From: JAAYPI01 sp036734385
GTDB taxonomy: Bacteria > Bacteroidota > Bacteroidia > Bacteroidales > Paludibacteraceae
Direction: 5' to 3'
DNA length: 64,000 nucleotides
Assembly: GCA_036734385.1 (NCBI GenBank)
Contig: DAIMYQ010000003.1
Span: 1-64,000 of the forward strand
The translations under genes and the position numbers were made by a program. The notes beneath the pieces were generated by a model, which ran no database searches, had not been told where the DNA came from, and was given only the letters and a program-made list of their open reading frames with translations. Below, in pieces: positions 24,912 through 32,597 of the stretch (within the stretch, counting starts at the first letter, position 1; every line of letters starts with the position of its first letter).

Positions 24912-25091
24912 ATGGCAACTATAAAAGTAAAACAAGTAAAGAGTAGGATAGGTAGTCCAAAAGATCAAAAGAGAACGTTGGATGCTTTGGGATTGAGAAA
25001 AATGAATGCTGTAGTTGAACATGAAGCTACTCCTCAAATTCTTGGGATGGTAAATAAGGTTAGACACTTAGTCCTTGTTGTAGAAGAGTAA
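24912..25091 (+). CDS. rpmD: 50S ribosomal protein L30
   Basis: 59 residues, MATIKVKQVKSRIGSPKDQK followed by 'RTLDALGLRKMNAVVEHEAT' and 'MVNKVRHLVLVVEE'. This is the complete, compact bacterial L30 with the conserved R-x-x-G-x-x-x-x-Q-x-x-T-L-x-x-L-G-L-x-K pattern. It sits in the expected position between rpsE and rplO. L30 binds 23S and 5S rRNA regions in the 50S. Easily missed because of its size. Confidence 0.96.
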   Translation: MATIKVKQVKSRIGSPKDQKRTLDALGLRKMNAVVEHEATPQILGMVNKVRHLVLVVEE

Positions 25092-25128
25092 TCTTTTATT
25101 GAATTATACACTAATTAAAGAAACGAAA

Positions 25129-25575
25129 ATGGATTTGAGTAATTTAAAACCGGCAGGTGGTTCTGTAAAAACCTGCAAAAGAATTGGTCGTGGAACAGGT
25201 TCTGGATTAGGTGGAACTTCAACAAAAGGGCATAAAGGTCAAAAATCTAGATCTGGTTATTCTAAAAAAATTGGTTTTGAGGGAGGTCAAATGCCGATAC
25301 AACGTAGGTTACCCAAGTTTGGATTTACCAATATCAATCGTGTCGAATACAAAGCAATCAATATATCTACATTACAAACATTAGCAGAAGAAAAAAAGCT
25401 TTCAAAAATAGGTGTTGAGGAATTATTGGAAGCTGGATTTATTGCACGTAAGCATAATGTTAAGGTTTTAGGTAATGGTGTGTTAACTTCTAAAATAGAA
25501 GTTTCGGCTCATGCCTTTTCTAAAGCTGCCGTTGATGCAATAGAAAAAGCGGGTGGCAAAGCTGTAAAATTATAA
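25129..25575 (+). CDS. rplO: 50S ribosomal protein L15
   Basis: 148 residues from ATG 25129 (MDLSNLKPAGGSVK...). A TTG at 25099 would add ten residues, but L15 family proteins begin at the L-x-x-L-x-P region, so the ATG is preferred. The Gly/Lys-rich segment 'RIGRGTGSGLGGTSTKGHKG' (about 20-40) and 'FEGGQMPIQRRLPKFGF' are hallmarks. L15 is a late-assembly 50S protein. Four bp before secY. Confidence 0.96.
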   Translation: MDLSNLKPAGGSVKTCKRIGRGTGSGLGGTSTKGHKGQKSRSGYSKKIGFEGGQMPIQRRLPKFGFTNINRVEYKAINISTLQTLAEEKKLSKIGVEELLEAGFIARKHNVKVLGNGVLTSKIEVSAHAFSKAAVDAIEKAGGKAVKL

Positions 25576-25579
25576 AGGT

Positions 25580-26917
25580 ATGAAAAGGTTCATAGAAACT
25601 ATACAAAATATTTTCAAGATAGAGGAGCTAAAATCAAGGCTATTGACAACATTTTTGTTAGTTATAGTTTATCGTTTTGGTTCCTATGTAGCCTTACCGG
25701 GTGTTGATGTGTCTTCTTTATCTGCATTAAGCAAGCAAACCGAAGGTGGATTGATGATGTTGCTTGATATGTTTTCAGGAGGAGCGTTTTCGAATGCTTC
25801 AATTTTTGCATTAGGTATAATGCCATATATATCAGCATCTATTGTTGTTCAACTTTTGGGGATGGCTTTCCCTTATTTTCAAAAATTGCAGAGAGAAGGG
25901 GAAAGTGGAAGACGTAAAATGAATCAAATAACTAGATATCTGACAGTTGTAATATTATTAGTGCAAGGCCCTGCTTATTTGGCAAATTTAAAGATGCAAA
26001 TGAGAGATGTATTTCCTGAGGGATGGTATTTCCTTGTATCTTCTGTAATAATTCTCACGGCTGGGAGTATGTTTGTTCTTTGGTTAGGTGAGAGAATTAC
26101 AGAGAAAGGGATTGGTAATGGCATATCATTCATTATTTTGATCGGTATTATTGCTCGTTTCCCTGGTGCTATTATTGGAGAGTTCTCTTCTCGTCTTAAT
26201 GAAACTTCGGGCGGATTGATGATGTTTTTGGTAGAAATTGTGTTCCTTCTTGTTGTTATAAGTGCAAGTATTTTGTTGGTTCAGGGTACTCGTAAAATAC
26301 CAGTCCAGTATGCAAAAAGAATTGTTGGAAACCAACAATATGGAGGGGTTCGTCAATATATTCCTCTTAAAGTGAATGCAGCTGGTGTTATGCCTATCAT
26401 TTTTGCACAAGCTATTATGTTTATTCCGGCTTCTCTTTCGGGATTCTTTAGTGCAGATGGTGAAGTGAGTGCTTTTGCACAAGCTTTCATGAATAACTCG
26501 GGGTTTTGGTATAATTTCATTTTTGCTATCATGATTGTTGCATTTACTTATTTTTATACAGCTGTAACAATAAATCCAACCCAAATGGCTGAAGATATGA
26601 AACGAAATAACGGTTTCATACCAGGGATTAAGCCAGGTAAAAAAACGGCGGAATATTTAGATTCAATTATGTCTAGAATAACTTTTCCTGGATCTATATT
26701 TTTAGCTATAGTGGCGATATTGCCTGCATTTGCTCGTATGTTGGGAATAAGTCACTCTTTTGCACAATTTTTTGGAGGAACATCTCTTTTGATTCTTGTA
26801 GGTGTTGTTTTAGATACCCTTCAACAAATCGAGAGTCACTTGTTAATGCGCCATTATGATGGATTAATGAAAAGTGGTAAAATTAAAGGTAGAAGTGGTG
26901 TTATTTCGGCCTATTAG
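25580..26917 (+). CDS. secY: Protein translocase channel subunit SecY
   Basis: 445 residues with ten predicted membrane helices. SecY forms the Sec channel in the inner membrane with SecE and SecG. 'YRFGSYVALPGVDVSSLSAL' gives the first helix and plug region; 'LGIMPYISASIVVQLLGMAF' is helix 2; 'RSGVISAY' ends the cytoplasmic tail. The conserved cytoplasmic-loop motif is present around 'FNPTQMAEDMKR'-like 'INPTQMAEDMKRNNGFIPG'. It is co-transcribed with the spc genes as in most bacteria. Confidence 0.97.
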   Translation: MKRFIETIQNIFKIEELKSRLLTTFLLVIVYRFGSYVALPGVDVSSLSALSKQTEGGLMMLLDMFSGGAFSNASIFALGIMPYISASIVVQLLGMAFPYFQKLQREGESGRRKMNQITRYLTVVILLVQGPAYLANLKMQMRDVFPEGWYFLVSSVIILTAGSMFVLWLGERITEKGIGNGISFIILIGIIARFPGAIIGEFSSRLNETSGGLMMFLVEIVFLLVVISASILLVQGTRKIPVQYAKRIVGNQQYGGVRQYIPLKVNAAGVMPIIFAQAIMFIPASLSGFFSADGEVSAFAQAFMNNSGFWYNFIFAIMIVAFTYFYTAVTINPTQMAEDMKRNNGFIPGIKPGKKTAEYLDSIMSRITFPGSIFLAIVAILPAFARMLGISHSFAQFFGGTSLLILVGVVLDTLQQIESHLLMRHYDGLMKSGKIKGRSGVISAY

Positions 26918-26947
26918 AAGGAGAAGGCAGATTTTAATATTTTTTTA

Positions 26948-27724
26948 ATGATATATTTAAAAACTAACGAGGAAATAGAGCTTTTGAGAAAAAGTAATGT
27001 ACTCGTAGGTAAGACTCTTGCCGAGGTTGCAAAGAGTATAAAAGTAGGAATTACAACGAAGGAATTGGATGTCATTGGTGAGGATTTTATTCGGTCAAGC
27101 GGAGCCGTACCTGCTTTTTTGAATTACAATGGATTTCCAAATTCTTTGTGTATCTCAGTGAATGAACACGTTGTTCATGGGATTCCTTCGGATTATACGC
27201 TGAAGGATGGAGATGTGGTTTCCGTTGATTGTGGGGTTCTTATGAATGGGTTTTATGGAGATTCTGCATATACGTTTTGTGTGGGAAGTGTTTTAGAAGG
27301 GACCAAACATCTTTTAGAAACGACAAAAGAAGCTCTTTATAAGGGAATTGCAGAAGCTGTCCAAGGAAAAAGATTGGGAGATGTAGGTTTCGCAATTCAG
27401 GCTCATTGTGAGAAGGAGGGCTTTTCAGTCGTAAGAGAAATGGTCGGCCATGGAGTTGGAAGAAAATTACATGAATCTCCAGATGTTCCAAATTACGGGA
27501 AGAAAGGTCAAGGTATTGTCTTGAAAGAAGGAATGGTTATTGCCATTGAGCCAATGATTAATTTAGGGAGAAAAGAAATTGTGTTTGGTAGAGATGGTTG
27601 GACAACCACGACGATTGATAAGAAGCCATCTGCTCATTTTGAGCACACAATTGCAGTTAGAAAAGGTGTAGCTGATATACTGTCTACATTTGAATATGTA
27701 GAGGAGTTTTTAAAAACAAAGTAA
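26948..27724 (+). CDS. map: Methionine aminopeptidase, type I
   Basis: 258 residues. It removes the initiator Met from nascent proteins. The five metal ligands of clan MG are visible: Asp in 'SVDCGVLMNGFYGDSAYTF' (two), His in 'EMVGHGVGRKLHE', Glu in 'MVIAIEPMI' and Glu in the terminal 'FEHTIAV'. The substrate His lies in 'NEHVVHGIP'. The gene sits between secY and infA in place of adk, an order usual in Bacteroidetes. Full length. Confidence 0.96.
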   Translation: MIYLKTNEEIELLRKSNVLVGKTLAEVAKSIKVGITTKELDVIGEDFIRSSGAVPAFLNYNGFPNSLCISVNEHVVHGIPSDYTLKDGDVVSVDCGVLMNGFYGDSAYTFCVGSVLEGTKHLLETTKEALYKGIAEAVQGKRLGDVGFAIQAHCEKEGFSVVREMVGHGVGRKLHESPDVPNYGKKGQGIVLKEGMVIAIEPMINLGRKEIVFGRDGWTTTTIDKKPSAHFEHTIAVRKGVADILSTFEYVEEFLKTK

Positions 27725-27731
27725 TATTTTC

Positions 27732-27950
27732 ATGGCAAAACAAGCAGCAATAGAACAAGATGGAACAATTGTAGAGGCATTATCAAATGCTATGTTTCGT
27801 GTTGAATTGGAAAATGGACATGAAATAACTGCACATATATCTGGTAAAATGCGAATGCATTATATTAAAATATTACCAGGAGACAAAGTTAGGGTGGAGA
27901 TGTCTCCTTATGATTTAACAAAGGGAAGAATTTCGTTTAGATACAAATAA
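27732..27950 (+). CDS. infA: Translation initiation factor IF-1
   Basis: 72 residues, a single OB fold. It occupies the 30S A site during initiation. 'MAKQAAIEQDGTIVEALSNA', 'FRVELENGHEITAHISGKMR' and 'LPGDKVRVEMSPYDLTKGRI' are the full family signature. Seven bp after map and 14 bp before rpmJ. Confidence 0.97.
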   Translation: MAKQAAIEQDGTIVEALSNAMFRVELENGHEITAHISGKMRMHYIKILPGDKVRVEMSPYDLTKGRISFRYK

Positions 27951-27964
27951 TAAATATAGAAATA

Positions 27965-28081
27965 ATGAAAGTAAGAGCATCATTAAAAAAACGTACTCCT
28001 GAGTGCAAGATAGTTAGGAGAAAAGGGCGTCTTTATGTAATTAATAAAAAAAATCCAAAGTATAAACAACGTCAGGGATAA
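27965..28081 (+). CDS. rpmJ: 50S ribosomal protein L36, zinc-free form
   Basis: 38 residues: MKVRASLKKRTPECKIVRRK, then GRLYVINKKNPKYKQRQG. The zinc-binding Cys3His set of L36 is reduced to a single Cys, so this is the zinc-independent paralogue type that is standard in Bacteroidetes. L36 is a late-assembly 50S protein. It lies 14 bp after infA. Confidence 0.95.
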   Translation: MKVRASLKKRTPECKIVRRKGRLYVINKKNPKYKQRQG

Positions 28082-28112
28082 TTAAGTTATCAAAAAAAGT
28101 AAAAAATAGTTT

Positions 28113-28493
28113 ATGGCGATAAGAATTGTAGGAGTAGATTTACCCCAAAATAAAAGGGGTGAAATAGGTTTAACTTATATCTACGGAATAGGTAAAAGCA
28201 GTGCTAATAAAATTTTGGTGGAAGCAGGTGTTGATAGAGATGTCAAAGTAAAAGATTGGACAGACGATCAAGCTTCTAAAATCAGGGACATTATTGGAGC
28301 TAAGTTTAAGGTTGAAGGTGATTTGCGTTCAGAAGTACAACTAAACGTTAAGCGATTGATGGATATTGGTTGTTATAGGGGAATTCGTCATCGTGTTGGT
28401 TTACCTGTTAGGGGACAGAGCACCAAAAATAATGCACGTACTCGTAAAGGCAAGAAAAAAACAGTTGCAAACAAGAAAAAGGCAACCAAGTAG
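28113..28493 (+). CDS. rpsM: 30S ribosomal protein S13
   Basis: 126 residues. S13 bridges the 30S head to the 50S (L5 and 23S) and contacts P-site tRNA. 'MAIRIVGVDLPQNKRGEIG', 'YIYGIGKSSANKILVEAGV' and 'RGIRHRVGLPVRGQSTKNNA' are diagnostic, followed by a Lys-rich tail (KKKTVANKKKATK). It opens the alpha-type part, 31 bp after rpmJ. Confidence 0.97.
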   Translation: MAIRIVGVDLPQNKRGEIGLTYIYGIGKSSANKILVEAGVDRDVKVKDWTDDQASKIRDIIGAKFKVEGDLRSEVQLNVKRLMDIGCYRGIRHRVGLPVRGQSTKNNARTRKGKKKTVANKKKATK

Positions 28494-28534
28494 TTAAATT
28501 GAAGCAAATAAAGCTTATAACAACAAAATAAGAT

Positions 28535-28924
28535 ATGGCAAAAAAAACAGCTGCTACCAAAAAAAGAGTGGTAAAAGTCGATGCAAATGGTCAAGCACAC
28601 ATTTCTTCATCATTTAACAATGTAATAGTAACACTTACTAATTCGGATGGTCAAGTTATTTCTTGGTCTTCTGCAGGTAAGATGGGTTTTAGAGGTTCTA
28701 AAAAGAATACTCCTTATGCTGCTCAGATGGCTGCACAAGATTGTGCAAAGGTTGCTTTTGATTTAGGTCTTAGGAAAGTGAAGGCATATGTTAAAGGACC
28801 AGGAAATGGACGTGAATCTGCAATAAGAACAATACATGGAGCAGGCATAGAAGTTACTGAGATAGTTGATGTAACCCCATTGCCACACAATGGTTGTCGT
28901 CCTCCAAAAAGAAGAAGAGTGTAA
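28535..28924 (+). CDS. rpsK: 30S ribosomal protein S11
   Basis: 129 residues. S11 forms the 30S platform near the E site with S18 and S21. 'GQAHISSSFNNVIVTLTN' and 'SSAGKMGFRGSKKNTPYAAQ' are typical; the end 'VTPLPHNGCRPPKRRRV' contains the N-G motif at which isoaspartate forms in E. coli S11. Followed by a 97-bp gap containing a hairpin before rpsD. Confidence 0.97.
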   Translation: MAKKTAATKKRVVKVDANGQAHISSSFNNVIVTLTNSDGQVISWSSAGKMGFRGSKKNTPYAAQMAAQDCAKVAFDLGLRKVKAYVKGPGNGRESAIRTIHGAGIEVTEIVDVTPLPHNGCRPPKRRRV

Positions 28925-28941
28925 TTATTGTGGATTAGATA

Positions 28942-28986
28942 TTTTTCTCTTTGCTATTTAGAGATAGCGTTAAGAAGAGAGAAAAG
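28942..28986 (+). promoter_or_regulatory. Two-part hairpin upstream of rpsD (candidate S4 leader)
   Basis: Outer stem TTTTCTCT (28943-28950) with AGAGAAAA (28978-28985); inner stem GCTAT (28953-28957) with ATAGC (28964-28968) around the loop TTAGAG; an asymmetric internal loop of 2 and 9 bases separates them. It fills the only large gap in the alpha part, directly before rpsD. S4 autoregulates this operon in E. coli; a similar role here is inference. Confidence 0.45.
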
Positions 28987-29021
28987 ACATCTTTGTATAA
29001 ATTAAAATAAAAGAATAACAA

Positions 29022-29627
29022 ATGGCTAGATATATTGGACCAAAATCAAAAATAGCACGTAAATTCGGGGAAGCAATATTTGGACCCGATAAAGTATTAT
29101 CTAAGAAAAATTATCCTCCAGGACAACACGGAAATACTAGAAAAAGGAAAACCTCTGAGTATGCAATTCAGCTTAAAGAAAAACAAAAAGCAAAATATAC
29201 TTATGGCGTTTTGGAGAAACAATTCCGAAATCTTTATGAAAAAGCTCAAAGTAATCCAGGTGTAACTGGTGTAATTCTTTTGCAGTTATTAGAGTGTCGT
29301 CTTGACAACGTAGTATTCCGTTTAGGATTAGCTTCGACTCGTGCAGCAGCCCGTCAGTTAGTCGGTCATAAACATATTACTGTTGATGGAAAAGTGGTCA
29401 ATATTCCTTCCTATCATGTTCGTCCTGGACAAGTTGTTGCTGTTCGTGAAAAAAATAAATCTATGGAGATTATTGCTGCATCTTTAAATGGGTTCAATCA
29501 TAGCAAATATCCATGGATTGAATGGAATGAATCTTCTTTGTCAGGAACATATTTACACGTTCCAGAACGCGAAGAAATTCCTGAAAATATCAAAGAACAA
29601 TTAATCGTTGAGTTATACTCTAAATAA
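29022..29627 (+). CDS. rpsD: 30S ribosomal protein S4, zinc-free form
   Basis: 201 residues. S4 initiates 30S assembly at the 5' domain and helps form the mRNA entry pore. The N-terminal arm 'MARYIGPKSKIARKFGEAIF' has no Cys ligands, so it is the zinc-independent type. The S4 RNA-binding domain reads 'LECRLDNVVFRLGLASTRAA' then 'RQLVGHKHITVDGKVVNIPS' (about 90-130). In E. coli it represses the alpha operon; a hairpin lies just upstream here. Confidence 0.97.
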   Translation: MARYIGPKSKIARKFGEAIFGPDKVLSKKNYPPGQHGNTRKRKTSEYAIQLKEKQKAKYTYGVLEKQFRNLYEKAQSNPGVTGVILLQLLECRLDNVVFRLGLASTRAAARQLVGHKHITVDGKVVNIPSYHVRPGQVVAVREKNKSMEIIAASLNGFNHSKYPWIEWNESSLSGTYLHVPEREEIPENIKEQLIVELYSK

Positions 29628-29638
29628 TAAGTGAGACC

Positions 29639-30631
29639 ATGGCTATATTAGCATTTCAGAAACCAGAAAAAGTAATCATGTTGGAAGCAGATTCCTCCCA
29701 TGGTAAGTTTGAATTTAGACCTTTGGAACCAGGCTTTGGTATTACTATAGGTAATGCTTTACGTCGTATTCTACTATCTTCTTTAGAAGGTTTTGCGATA
29801 ACGTCTTTTAAAATAGAAGGTGTAGAACATGAGTTTTCTTCTATTCCTGGAGTAATGGAAGATGTGACAAACATTATCCTTGCTTTGAAGCAAGTTAGAT
29901 TCAAACAACTTGTAGAGGGTGTGGATAGCGAAAAAGTGGTGATTGATGTTGAAAAATCGACGATATTCAAAGCAGGAGATATTGGTAAATATCTTACCGG
30001 ATTTGAAGTTTTGAATCCAGATCTAGTAATTTGTAATATTGATCCACAATATGGATTCCACATCGAATTGAACATAAATAAGGGAAGAGGTTATATTCCC
30101 TCAGAAGAGAATAAAGTTATAAACCAAGACATATCTGTTGTTCCTATTGATTCAATTTTCACTCCTATTGTTAATGTTAAGTATGTGGTTGAAAATTTTC
30201 GTGTAGAACAAAAGACAGACTATGAAAAGTTGGTTTTTGAAATAGATACGGATGGCTCTATTCATCCGAAAGAAGCTCTTAAGGAAGCAGCTAAAATATT
30301 GATACATCATTTCATGTTATTCTCTGATGAAAAAATCACTTTCGATTTTACTGATGGAGATAGTGCTGAAGAGTTTGATGAAGAAGCTTTGCATATGCGT
30401 CAGTTATTGAAAACTAAATTAGTTGATTTGGACTTGTCTGTTAGAGCACTTAATTGCTTGAAGGCAGCAGATGTAGAAACGCTTGCAGAGTTAGTTTCTT
30501 TTAATAGAAATGATTTGTTAAAGTTTAGAAATTTCGGAAAGAAATCTCTGGTAGAGCTAGATGCTAAATTGTTAAGTTTAAACCTTTCTTTTGGCATGGA
30601 TATTGTGAAATATAAATTAGATAAAGAGTAA
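29639..30631 (+). CDS. rpoA: RNA polymerase alpha subunit
   Basis: 330 residues. The N-terminal domain (about 1-230) dimerises and binds beta and beta-prime: 'LEPGFGITIGNALRRILLSS' is the signature. An acidic linker (DGDSAEEFDEEALHMRQ, about 240-256) is followed by the C-terminal domain with helix-hairpin-helix pair 'LNCLKAADVETLAELVSF' and 'LLKFRNFGKKSLVELDAKL', which contacts UP elements and activators. Full length, 6 bp before rplQ. Confidence 0.97.
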   Translation: MAILAFQKPEKVIMLEADSSHGKFEFRPLEPGFGITIGNALRRILLSSLEGFAITSFKIEGVEHEFSSIPGVMEDVTNIILALKQVRFKQLVEGVDSEKVVIDVEKSTIFKAGDIGKYLTGFEVLNPDLVICNIDPQYGFHIELNINKGRGYIPSEENKVINQDISVVPIDSIFTPIVNVKYVVENFRVEQKTDYEKLVFEIDTDGSIHPKEALKEAAKILIHHFMLFSDEKITFDFTDGDSAEEFDEEALHMRQLLKTKLVDLDLSVRALNCLKAADVETLAELVSFNRNDLLKFRNFGKKSLVELDAKLLSLNLSFGMDIVKYKLDKE

Positions 30632-30637
30632 AAACAG

Positions 30638-31132
30638 ATGAGACATAATAAAAAATTTAATCATTTAGGAAGAAAAACAGCTCACAGGGACGCATTATTG
30701 TCAAATATGGCAGTTTCTCTAATCCAACACAAAAGAATCAATACAACTTTGGCAAAAGCTAAAGAATTGAGAAAGTTTATTGAGCCAATTATTTCAAAAT
30801 CAAAAGAGGATACAACGCATTCCAGGAGAATTGTTTTCTCTCAATTGCAAGATAAACAGGCTATAACTACACTTTTTACTGAAATTTCTCAAAAGGTAGG
30901 AGAAAGACCAGGAGGGTATACCCGCATTTTAAAAACGGGTTATCGTTTAGGTGATGCAGCTCAAATGTGTTTCATTGAGCTAGTGGATTATAATGAGAAT
31001 ATGTTGAAAGAAAAAACAGCTAAAAAGTCATCTAAAACTCGTCGTGCTGGTAAGAAAGCAACCGCAACAACTGTTAAAGCAGAGGAGGAAGCTGAACAAT
31101 CTGTGGAAAATATTGTAGAATCAGCAGAGTAA
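30638..31132 (+). CDS. rplQ: 50S ribosomal protein L17 with C-terminal extension
   Basis: 164 residues, about 35 longer than E. coli L17. The core 'RHNKKFNHLGRKTAHRDALL' through 'DAAQMCFIELVDYNE' is standard. The extra tail is first basic (TAKKSSKTRRAGKKATATT) and then acidic (EEEAEQSVENIVESAE). L17 lies near the tunnel exit. It is the last gene of the superoperon, followed 17 bp later by a strong intrinsic terminator. Confidence 0.96.
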   Translation: MRHNKKFNHLGRKTAHRDALLSNMAVSLIQHKRINTTLAKAKELRKFIEPIISKSKEDTTHSRRIVFSQLQDKQAITTLFTEISQKVGERPGGYTRILKTGYRLGDAAQMCFIELVDYNENMLKEKTAKKSSKTRRAGKKATATTVKAEEEAEQSVENIVESAE

Positions 31133-31149
31133 TTTTTTTGAAAAATGAG

Positions 31150-31184
31150 AAAAAGGAATAAGTAACATATTTATTCCTTTTTTT
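31150..31184 (+). terminator. Intrinsic terminator of the ribosomal superoperon
   Basis: AAAAAGGAATAA (31150-31161), 9-base loop, TTATTCCTTTTT (31171-31182), then more T. Twelve perfect pairs. It closes the rpsL-rplQ unit. Confidence 0.85.
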
Positions 31185-31199
31185 GTGTCAAAAAAATAG

Positions 31200-31207
31200 T
31201 ATTTTTG
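31200..31207 (+). promoter_or_regulatory. Possible -7 element (TATTTTTG) before pyrH
   Basis: TATTTTTG fits TAnnTTTG and lies 19 bp before the pyrH start, after the superoperon terminator. The -33 element is poorly spaced, so support is moderate. Confidence 0.45.
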
Positions 31208-31226
31208 TTTTCAAATTGTCAAGAAT

Positions 31227-31937
31227 ATGGTCAAGTACAAAAGAATATTGCTTAAACTAAGTGGAGAGTCCTTGATGGGCAATCAACAATATGGAATAGA
31301 AGGGCTTCGTTTGGCTGATTATGCCATTCAAATTAAAGAAATATCTAATTTGGGAGTTCAAGTTGCCATTGTTATTGGAGGAGGCAATATCTTCCGGGGT
31401 TTAAGTGGTGTTTCTAAAGGTTTTGATCGAGTTCAGGGCGATCAAATGGGGATGCTGGCAACCGTTATTAATAGTTTGGCTTTAAACTCGGCCTTGCAGT
31501 CTGTTGGAGTAAAGTCTCGTGTTCTTACAGCTATTCGTATGGAGCCAATAGGTGAGTTTTACTCAAAACAAAAAGCAGTTGAATGTTTAGAAAACGGAGA
31601 AGTCGTGATATTTTCTGCAGGAACTGGAAATCCATTTTTTACCACAGATACGGGATCTTCTCTTCGAGCTATTGAGGTAGGAGCGGATATTATGCTTAAG
31701 GGAACCCGCGTTGATGGAATCTATACGGCAGATCCTGAAAAAGATTCAACGGCGACGAAATTTGATGAAATTAGTTATGATGAGATATATAATCGTAATT
31801 TGAAGGTAATGGATTTGACCGCAACTACTATGTGCAAGGAAAATAACATGCCGATTTATGTTTTTAATATGGATGAATACGGAAACCTAAATAAGGTTGT
31901 TAAGGGCGAGAAAATAGGAACTTTAGTAAAGATTTAA
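31227..31937 (+). CDS. pyrH: Uridylate kinase (UMP kinase)
   Basis: 236 residues. It phosphorylates UMP to UDP in pyrimidine nucleotide synthesis and belongs to the amino-acid kinase fold. 'YKRILLKLSGESLMG' is the N-terminal phosphate-binding strand, 'VAIVIGGGNIFRG' the glycine-rich UMP loop, 'FFTTDTGSSLRAIEVGADI' and 'GTRVDGIYTADPEKD' the ATP side. Full length. 22 bp before frr, the standard pyrH-frr pair. Confidence 0.96.
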   Translation: MVKYKRILLKLSGESLMGNQQYGIEGLRLADYAIQIKEISNLGVQVAIVIGGGNIFRGLSGVSKGFDRVQGDQMGMLATVINSLALNSALQSVGVKSRVLTAIRMEPIGEFYSKQKAVECLENGEVVIFSAGTGNPFFTTDTGSSLRAIEVGADIMLKGTRVDGIYTADPEKDSTATKFDEISYDEIYNRNLKVMDLTATTMCKENNMPIYVFNMDEYGNLNKVVKGEKIGTLVKI

Positions 31938-31959
31938 TATTTTAATAAGAGAGAATTGT

Positions 31960-32520
31960 ATGATTGAAATAAAGAAGTGTTTGGACGAAGCTATTGAAAA
32001 GATGGAAAGTGCCGTTTTCTTTTTGGACGAGTCATTGGTGCATATCAGAGCTGGAAAAGCCAGTGTACGTATATTAGATGCTGTGAAAGTTGCTTATTAC
32101 GGAGGCTTGGTGCCGATTAGTAGTGTCGCAACATTAACTACTCCTGATGCTCGTACTATTGCTATTCAGCCGTGGGAAAAAGGGCTTATTCGTGAAATTG
32201 AAAAAGCAATTTTAACCTCTGAAGTTGGTATTACTCCTGAAAATAATGGAGAAATTATTCGTCTTTCAATACCGCCACTCACAGAAGATCGTCGTAGAGT
32301 TTTGGTGAAACAAGCAAAACAAGAGGGAGAAGATGCGAAGATAAGTGTCAGAAATGCTCGTCGTGATGCTATTGATTTAGTTAAAAAAGCAATAAAAGAA
32401 GGACTCTCTGAAGATGTCGCAAAAGATGCGGAAGCAGACATGCAAAAAATTCATGATAAATATATAAAGAAGGTAGATGAATTGGTCGTTGCGAAGGAAA
32501 AGGAAATAATGACCTTGTAA
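31960..32520 (+). CDS. frr: Ribosome recycling factor
   Basis: 186 residues. It dissociates post-termination ribosomes with EF-G and IF-3. The family blocks are visible: 'LVHIRAGKASVRILDAVKV' near the N-terminus, 'TTPDARTIAIQPWEKGLIRE', 'ISPPLTEDRR'-type sequence as 'LSIPPLTEDRRRVLVKQAK', and the long helical end 'IHDKYIKKVDELVVAKEKEI'. Full length. Likely ends at the hairpin at 32566-32593. Confidence 0.96.
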   Translation: MIEIKKCLDEAIEKMESAVFFLDESLVHIRAGKASVRILDAVKVAYYGGLVPISSVATLTTPDARTIAIQPWEKGLIREIEKAILTSEVGITPENNGEIIRLSIPPLTEDRRRVLVKQAKQEGEDAKISVRNARRDAIDLVKKAIKEGLSEDVAKDAEADMQKIHDKYIKKVDELVVAKEKEIMTL

Positions 32521-32557
32521 ATGGTGAGAAAAAGTCGGATTCTTTCAAATAAAAATA

Positions 32558-32565
32558 TAACTTTG
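32558..32565 (+). promoter_or_regulatory. -7 element (TAACTTTG) directly upstream of a hairpin
   Basis: TAACTTTG matches TAnnTTTG. It lies 33 bp before the next start codon, and the frr terminator hairpin begins at the next base, so a transcript from here would start within the hairpin. The -33 region (ATTCTTTC) is weak. Confidence 0.45.
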
Positions 32566-32593
32566 CCATTCTTGTTTAAGAATGGTTTTTTTT
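32566..32593 (+). terminator. Intrinsic terminator after frr
   Basis: CCATTCTT, loop GTTT, AAGAATGG, then eight T. It ends only 4 bp before the start codon of the next gene. Confidence 0.8.
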
Positions 32594-32597
32594 ATTT

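Noticed and set aside
25099..25128. TTG start of rplO with ten extra residues
   Set aside because: L15 proteins start at the M-D-L-S-N-L-K-P position (ATG 25129).
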